The notes under the pieces: model-generated | The model's database searches: none | What the model was told of the DNA's origin: nothing | Seen by the model: the letters and a program-made list of their open reading frames with translations, nothing else | NCBI GenBank assembly: GCA_015852425.1 | Contig: JAAAIG010000369.1 | Span: forward strand, 19,569-35,264 | DNA: 15,696 nucleotides | Reading direction: 5' to 3' | Origin: Gryganskiella cystojenkinii | Lineage: Eukaryota; Mortierellomycota; Mortierellomycetes; Mortierellales; Mortierellaceae | In this document: piece by piece, positions 12,140 to 15,696 of the stretch | Layout: each line of letters begins with the position of its first letter | Numbering within the stretch: position 1 is the stretch's first letter | Translations under genes and position numbers: made by a program

Positions 12140-12565
12140 TCACTCCTCAGCGGCATTGTTGAGGGATCCAGGGCGGTACTTGATAACGAAGTTGTAGTCA
12201 GCGAGGATCTCGGACCAGCGGACTTGGCCGCGACTGAGGTGTCGAGAGGTTGTAAGGTATTCCAAGTTGCGGTGGTCAGTGAGCACCTCGACTGCCGAAG
12301 GAGAAAATTCGAGATAGTGTCGCCAATACTTGAAGGCACACACTATGGCTAGTCGTTCTTTGTCGTAGATCTGGTAATTCATCTCGGCGGGGAGCAGTTT
12401 TCTGGAGTAGTAGGCGATGGGGCGCAGGCGACCCTCATCGTCATATTGACTGATGACGCCTCCAACACCATAATCCGATGAGTCTGGTTCGACCACGCAA
12501 AGACTTAGTGGTCTTTTTTTTTTCTTTACCGCAATTTTTATTGTTAGGGGAGGGTCTATATACAA
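12140..12565 (-). pseudogene. Truncated Ty3/gypsy retrotransposon pol fragment (RNase H domain)
   Basis: The minus-strand ORF contains one domain only, the RNase H that follows reverse transcriptase in Ty3/gypsy Pol. The catalytic acidic residues are visible in context: EPDSSDYGVGGVISQ (the usual TDASDY motif), NYQIYDKERLAIVCAFKYWRHYLE and VLTDHRNLEYL. The homology starts abruptly (about 12510) after A-rich junction sequence. It stops at about 12148 within NNAAEE, where the family normally continues as AD(A)LSR. Reverse transcriptase, integrase, gag and LTRs are all absent here, so this is a dead fragment of about 370 bp. It lies antisense to, and only about 10 bp beyond, the stop codon of the Cyc2-like gene. 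Confidence 0.9.
12514..12542 (-). terminator. AATAAA and adjoining A-rich tract on the minus strand
   Basis: Read on the minus strand, AATAAA (12542-12537) is followed about 10 nt later by A-rich sequence (12527-12514) ending at the RNase H fragment. It is in the right place and orientation to be the polyadenylation signal of the seven-exon gene ending at 12918. It could equally be the poly(A) end of a retroposed sequence. Confidence 0.4.
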
Positions 12566-12615
12566 TACAACAATTGAGGTGGTGCTATTAATGATTTGGT
12601 GGCTTATAAGAAGAA

Positions 12616-12897
12616 GGCGTGATTTAGGCTATGAGATTTGGAGTGATTTTTGCTGTTGACGGGGCGAAATTATTTCAATAGGTAAGGCGAAATTGATTTG
12701 ACGGTCATGGCTGGGTGCGGCTATGCTGGCAAATCTGCTATGAATAAATCTGCTGATTTACTCTGACAAATATGGCTAATTTGTTTTGACAGTAAGCTGA
12801 GTAAGGGCAGAAAACAAAAATCGAGCCCGGCAAATTTGTACTGAACACAGCGGCGAAATTGAATTGACGGAATGGGCTATTTTGTGTGAAAATGACT
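12616..12897. repeat. Degenerate tandem repeat with a 23-bp period
   Basis: Units beginning GGC (or a close variant) recur at 12616, 12640, 12663, 12686, 12709, 12728, 12751, 12774, 12806, 12829, 12852 and 12875. The step is 23 bp almost throughout; the exceptions are one 24-bp unit, one 19-bp unit and one 9-bp insertion before 12806. The rough consensus is GGCNAATTTGNTTTGACGG plus four variable bases. The best pair, 12686-12704 and 12852-12870, agrees at 18 of 19 positions, and 12774-12792 agrees with the first at 15 of 19. The array fills most of the gap between the RNase H fragment and the next gene's stop codon, so it probably lies in that gene's 3' UTR. I found it by eye, and the degeneracy calls for a statistical test. 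Confidence 0.55.
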
Positions 12898-12917
12898 GTA
12901 TGAATTTCCAGTTCAGG

Positions 12918-15623
12918 CTACTTGGCCTTGTGTTTTATTCCTAAGGCAGAGTCTCGCAGGGGTGTTGCAAGTGTTGGAAATGAAGTCTCAGTTAAAGGAT
13001 TGTCCCTTTTTCGCTCCAATCGATCACTTGTGACGTTCACCAAAGTCTCCACCTGGAACAAGTGGTAGAAGACTTCCAGATCAAGGCTCAGCTCTGTCAG
13101 ATGAGAAGGGAGGTTGATCTCGGAGAGTCGAACATGAACAACGGTGTTGTTGACTTTCGCACCCAAGAAGAACGTGACACAGCGACCCACAGACTGAAAG
13201 GACAAGATTGGCGGATCCTTCTCAAGTTCATTACAAAAGGGATCAAGTGCGTCTTTCGTGAATACGACCAATCGTAGCAGATCAGCATTCTTAGATAGTG
13301 TTCTTGGATGGGGTCCTTTCAGTTCGCCAAAGTACGCTTCTCGCATGTCCTTTGTTCGACCAACAACATCAGGTTGCCGTGCCTGTCCATCATGCTCCAT
13401 TGCTGCCTTCCTGGTCTTTCCAGCAGTATAGGCGGCATTAAGGCTAACAGAAGTAAAGGCAGCTGGTTAATAAGGGACATATCAGAGATCCTACTCGATC
13501 TCTGGGTACTAGTGCTTGACATGACTTTCCCTTTCCCGCGTCACCTAGGACTTCGTCGCCACTCATCTGATTGCTGTCTGCCTAATTGTCTTTTCGCCTG
13601 TGGCTACTGATCTTTCGCCGTTCTGGGAGTTTACTGTCACTACTGTTGAGAAGACCCCGGTCACGATCCCTTGACTATGATCATGACCAAACCCGCCAAG
13701 TAGCTCTTTTCTCTTCCATCTCTTTTGTATATAAGCGGGTCTGTACCCCAAACCAAGATAGCTCTTCAGTTTAAAAACCTCGCCTAGTCCCTTGTACATA
13801 GTCTTCTCTGTATCGCAATAATATCTTAACGAAAACCAACTCCTGTCCTTGTTCCTTATCCTCTGTCTCCTGTCCTTGTTCCTCCTCTTTGTTCCTGTCT
13901 CCTCTGTCGACTTTGCATAATAACGCCAGTGGCGCGTTACAGGACATCTCATAAGGAAGAAAGTATATAAATCGACATACCATTTGAACTTGATTCGACC
14001 CGGTACCCTCATGAACTCTTGGAGAATCGGAGCAACAACAGAGGCCATGGCGTCTGATTCGCTCTCAAGCATCCCCCATTCATCCATATGACGGAACACA
14101 TACTGTGCAACCGCATGAAGTGGGAGGATCTGTTGGTCTTTGCACGTCTTGTAAGCTTCCATGATCATGTCCAAAACTGGCTGCATAGAGAGGCCAACCA
14201 GTTCAGGGACTCCAGATGCCTTGGCAAGATCATGTCTCAGTTTTATAGACTTCCATTTCTAAGTGTTCAATGTTCAATGGAGGAAAAGGAGAGATGCCAT
14301 TAGAATATACACAAAAAGCTTGTCAAAGCACCAAATAGTAAGTAACAAACCTGAGTTATGGAGTTCCAAAATGTGGCTGCATGTTCTGCCCGCTGCATGT
14401 TCTGCCCGCTGCATGTCCTTTGTTTGCATTTGAGGAGAGTAAAACCGCGCAAGGACCTCTTGTCGAATAGTAGCAATTTCGTCCATGTTTAATCCGACAT
14501 GAAGCTCATTGATGTGTAGGACTCCGGTCAGCAATCTAGAACAGATAAATTGTCAGCTTTATGAGTGCCGGTCATATGTTTGCGTATGTAATTCATTCAA
14601 GACACCAACACCTACGAGATCTCATCCAAATTCTTGTGAGTGAAGGATGTTTTGGCCCTGGCTGCATTATATAGCTCTGTCACCTTGGCACCCCAGCTCT
14701 TCTGGAGCTGCAGTTTGAATGCGAAGGCGGGTCTTTCTTGAATCCAGGCCTGACTTGGTGTTGCTCCTATTGTTGTTGGGTCATCCTGAAAGACATCAGT
14801 CGCAGGCTCATGGAAACGAGGGCGTTCTGGAGGAGAGAGTGTGGGCGATGGGGTTCTCGACCCGCGTTGATATGGTGGTGTCCGCGGCCACGATGAGGGG
14901 GCTCCTGTTCACCAAGCACAGTTATTCACCAATCACTGTCAGCATATTCAAAATACACTTCTAGAAATAAATACTGTGATTCAAATGGGCAACTAACATT
15001 ACCAAGTACATTTCCGTTGTCTACATCCCAAGGAAGTGGACGCTTCTTGCCAGCTAATACAGCAGTAACAAAACAGCGTGGTCAAAGTCAATGTACACAC
15101 ACAAAAGGCCTCACCTTTACATCAAGTTCACTTTTGTCATCCTTACCTGATGTGGTGGTCGCCAGTGTCGAGAGACCATCTGCAGTGGACGGTAACTGTG
15201 GAGGATGAGTTCTGGCTGTCGAGTCTTCATAAACAGATAAGACAATTTAATATCCACATCTCACACGGGCGAAAAAGTAGCAAAACCATGACCTGAAAAC
15301 AATCAACAACTTACGGTTCTTTCCAATCAAGTTTTGGGAGTTGGAAATCTGCCGGGACCCCACCTTTGACTGTACGTGGCGGTTTATAAGTTCCTTCCTG
15401 ATGTGGTCACTACCTTCGACGATCTCCTCTACTGCCTTGCTTGTTGAAATGTCAATCTGCGAAATTGCTGACCGAGACGCCCAGTACGCAGCACCTTGGT
15501 TGTCTTGCCAGGTTTGATACTTGTCAAGTAGAGCCTTTCTCACACTTTGGGGAACGACCGAGCAATTCAGGGCATTCAAGAAATCTCGATCCGCGTCACG
15601 TGATTGATAGTAGTTGGGGTTTC
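12918..15623 (-). CDS. Unrecognised multi-exon protein with a PD-(D/E)XK-like motif; probably frameshifted
   Basis: I do not recognise this family with certainty. The minus-strand exons are about 15623-15315, 15224-15147 (or from 15215), 15053-15003, 14904-14616, 14535-14351, 14258-13981 and 13443-12918. The introns are 90, 93, 98, 80, 92 and 537 nt, with good GT-AG ends. Phases agree at every junction except after exon 5. There a 16-bp tandem duplication (14376-14416) shifts the frame, and exon 6 then meets a stop about 10 codons in. A single copy would make that junction phase 0 on both sides. Exon 4 is proline/serine-rich, then helical (FKLQLQKSWGAKVTELYNAAR). Exons 5-6 are helical. Exon 7 has QPDVVGRTKD...YFGELKG, a PD-x-E-x-K nuclease-like arrangement, then a helix (LSKNADLLRLVVFTKDALD) and strand-rich sequence. 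The 5' end is uncertain; the first exon probably follows an acceptor at 15624-15625 and the gene runs off the window. Confidence 0.58.
13480..13941 (+). mobile_element. Solo-LTR-like insertion in the last intron of the PD-(D/E)XK-like gene
   Basis: The 462-bp segment is flanked by the direct repeat GGACA (13475-13479 and 13942-13946), a 5-bp target duplication as made by LTR-element integrases. Removing the segment and one repeat leaves a normal 70-nt intron with a TTATTAAC branch region and a strong acceptor. Read on +, it has LTR-like parts: a TATA box (TGTATATAAGC, about 13728-13738), an AATAATA polyadenylation-like site (about 13817-13823), a C/T-rich stretch with a 17-bp direct repeat (13840-13856 and 13867-13883), and a 3' end GCGCGTTACA terminating in the canonical CA. 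The 5' end reads TATCAG, not TG, so it may be mutated or misplaced. No coding capacity is seen; short ORFs across it are spurious. Confidence 0.62.
13483..13504. repeat. Hairpin-forming inverted repeat at the left edge of the insertion
   Basis: The arms CAGAGATC (13483-13490) and GATCTCTG (13497-13504) are perfect reverse complements around a 6-nt loop. They lie 3 bp inside the proposed left boundary of the LTR-like element. Confidence 0.5.
14376..14416. repeat. 16-bp tandem duplication inside exon 5
   Basis: The 16-bp unit CTGCATGTTCTGCCCG occurs at 14377-14392 and exactly again at 14393-14408, followed by a third partial copy of 8 bp. Sixteen is not a multiple of three, so the extra copy changes the reading frame of exon 5 of the minus-strand gene. 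The perfect identity of the copies suggests a recent event, either replication slippage or an assembly artefact. Confidence 0.85.
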
Positions 15624-15696
15624 CTTAGATAGCCCACTGGCCCCACTCAAGTTGTAGGCCCTGTAGCATTTACGATTGACAAAAAACCATGCGTGA
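15624..15696. other. Window edge, upstream of the first visible exon
   Basis: On the minus strand this sequence is interrupted by stops relative to the first exon and looks like an intron or 5' flank of the PD-(D/E)XK-like gene. The acceptor-like ATCTAAG at 15630-15624 is the reason the exon is drawn from 15623. There is too little sequence to say more. Confidence 0.35.

Noticed and set aside
12480..12510. GGTTCGACC-like string suggesting a tRNA B box
   Set aside because: It lies inside the gypsy RNase H coding fragment, with no A box or cloverleaf around it.
12616..12897. CRISPR-like array
   Set aside because: The 23-bp units are contiguous and degenerate, with no distinct spacers and no cas genes, in a eukaryotic context.
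13563..13980. Open reading through the end of exon 6 into the last intron
   Set aside because: It is read-through of the intron into the LTR-like element. The strong donor at 13980 and the empty-site reconstruction show it is not coding.
14264..14277. Short TGTTCAA duplication in intron 5
   Set aside because: A 7-bp repeat in intron sequence is too short to be informative.
14719..14964. 81-codon open frame on +
   Set aside because: It is antisense to exon 4 of the minus-strand gene, which has matching splice phases on both sides.

Overview
The window looks like nuclear DNA of an early-diverging filamentous fungus, most likely of the Mortierella group (Mucoromycota). The genes are split by short introns (mostly 70-120 nt) with GT-AG ends and CTAAC or TACTAAC branch sites. 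Leaders are pyrimidine-rich, intergenic spaces are short, and phosphoglycerate mutase is the cofactor-independent type. The taxonomic assignment is inferred from gene style and protein resemblance; nothing in the window proves it.

Positions 1-12137 form a compact housekeeping block of five genes, each reconstructed from exons whose splice phases agree. (1) A PUF6/PUM3-type Pumilio ribosome-biogenesis protein (+, 119-2331, 3 exons, about 633 aa). (2) A type II membrane protein with a glycosyltransferase-like luminal domain (+, 3090-4975, 2 exons, about 588 aa). (3) Glucose-6-phosphate isomerase (-, 5165-7087, 2 exons, 559 aa). (4) Cofactor-independent phosphoglycerate mutase (-, 8596-10644, 4 exons, 512 aa). 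(5) A mitochondrial FAD/NAD(P)H oxidoreductase resembling Cyc2 and NADH-cytochrome b5 reductase (+, 10865-12137, 2 exons, 392 aa), divergent from gene 4 across about 220 bp. Genes 3 and 4 are two steps of the same central pathway, lying in tandem on one strand and separated by about 1.5 kb in which I see no gene.

From 12138 to the right edge the character changes to accessory, transposon-marked DNA. A truncated Ty3/gypsy-type RNase H fragment starts about ten bases after the stop codon of gene 5. It is followed by an A-rich junction and a degenerate tandem array with a 23-bp period (12616-12897). Next is a seven-exon minus-strand gene of unknown function (12918 to about 15623, probably continuing off the window) whose last exon carries a PD-(D/E)XK-nuclease-like motif. 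That gene shows two lesions. A solo-LTR-like element of about 462 bp sits in its last intron, flanked by a GGACA duplication; removing it leaves an ordinary 70-nt intron. A 16-bp tandem duplication in exon 5 shifts the reading frame.

The most interesting material is this right-hand locus: an unrecognised, apparently fungal-specific gene with a putative nuclease core, decaying among mobile elements beside a hidden 23-bp periodic repeat.
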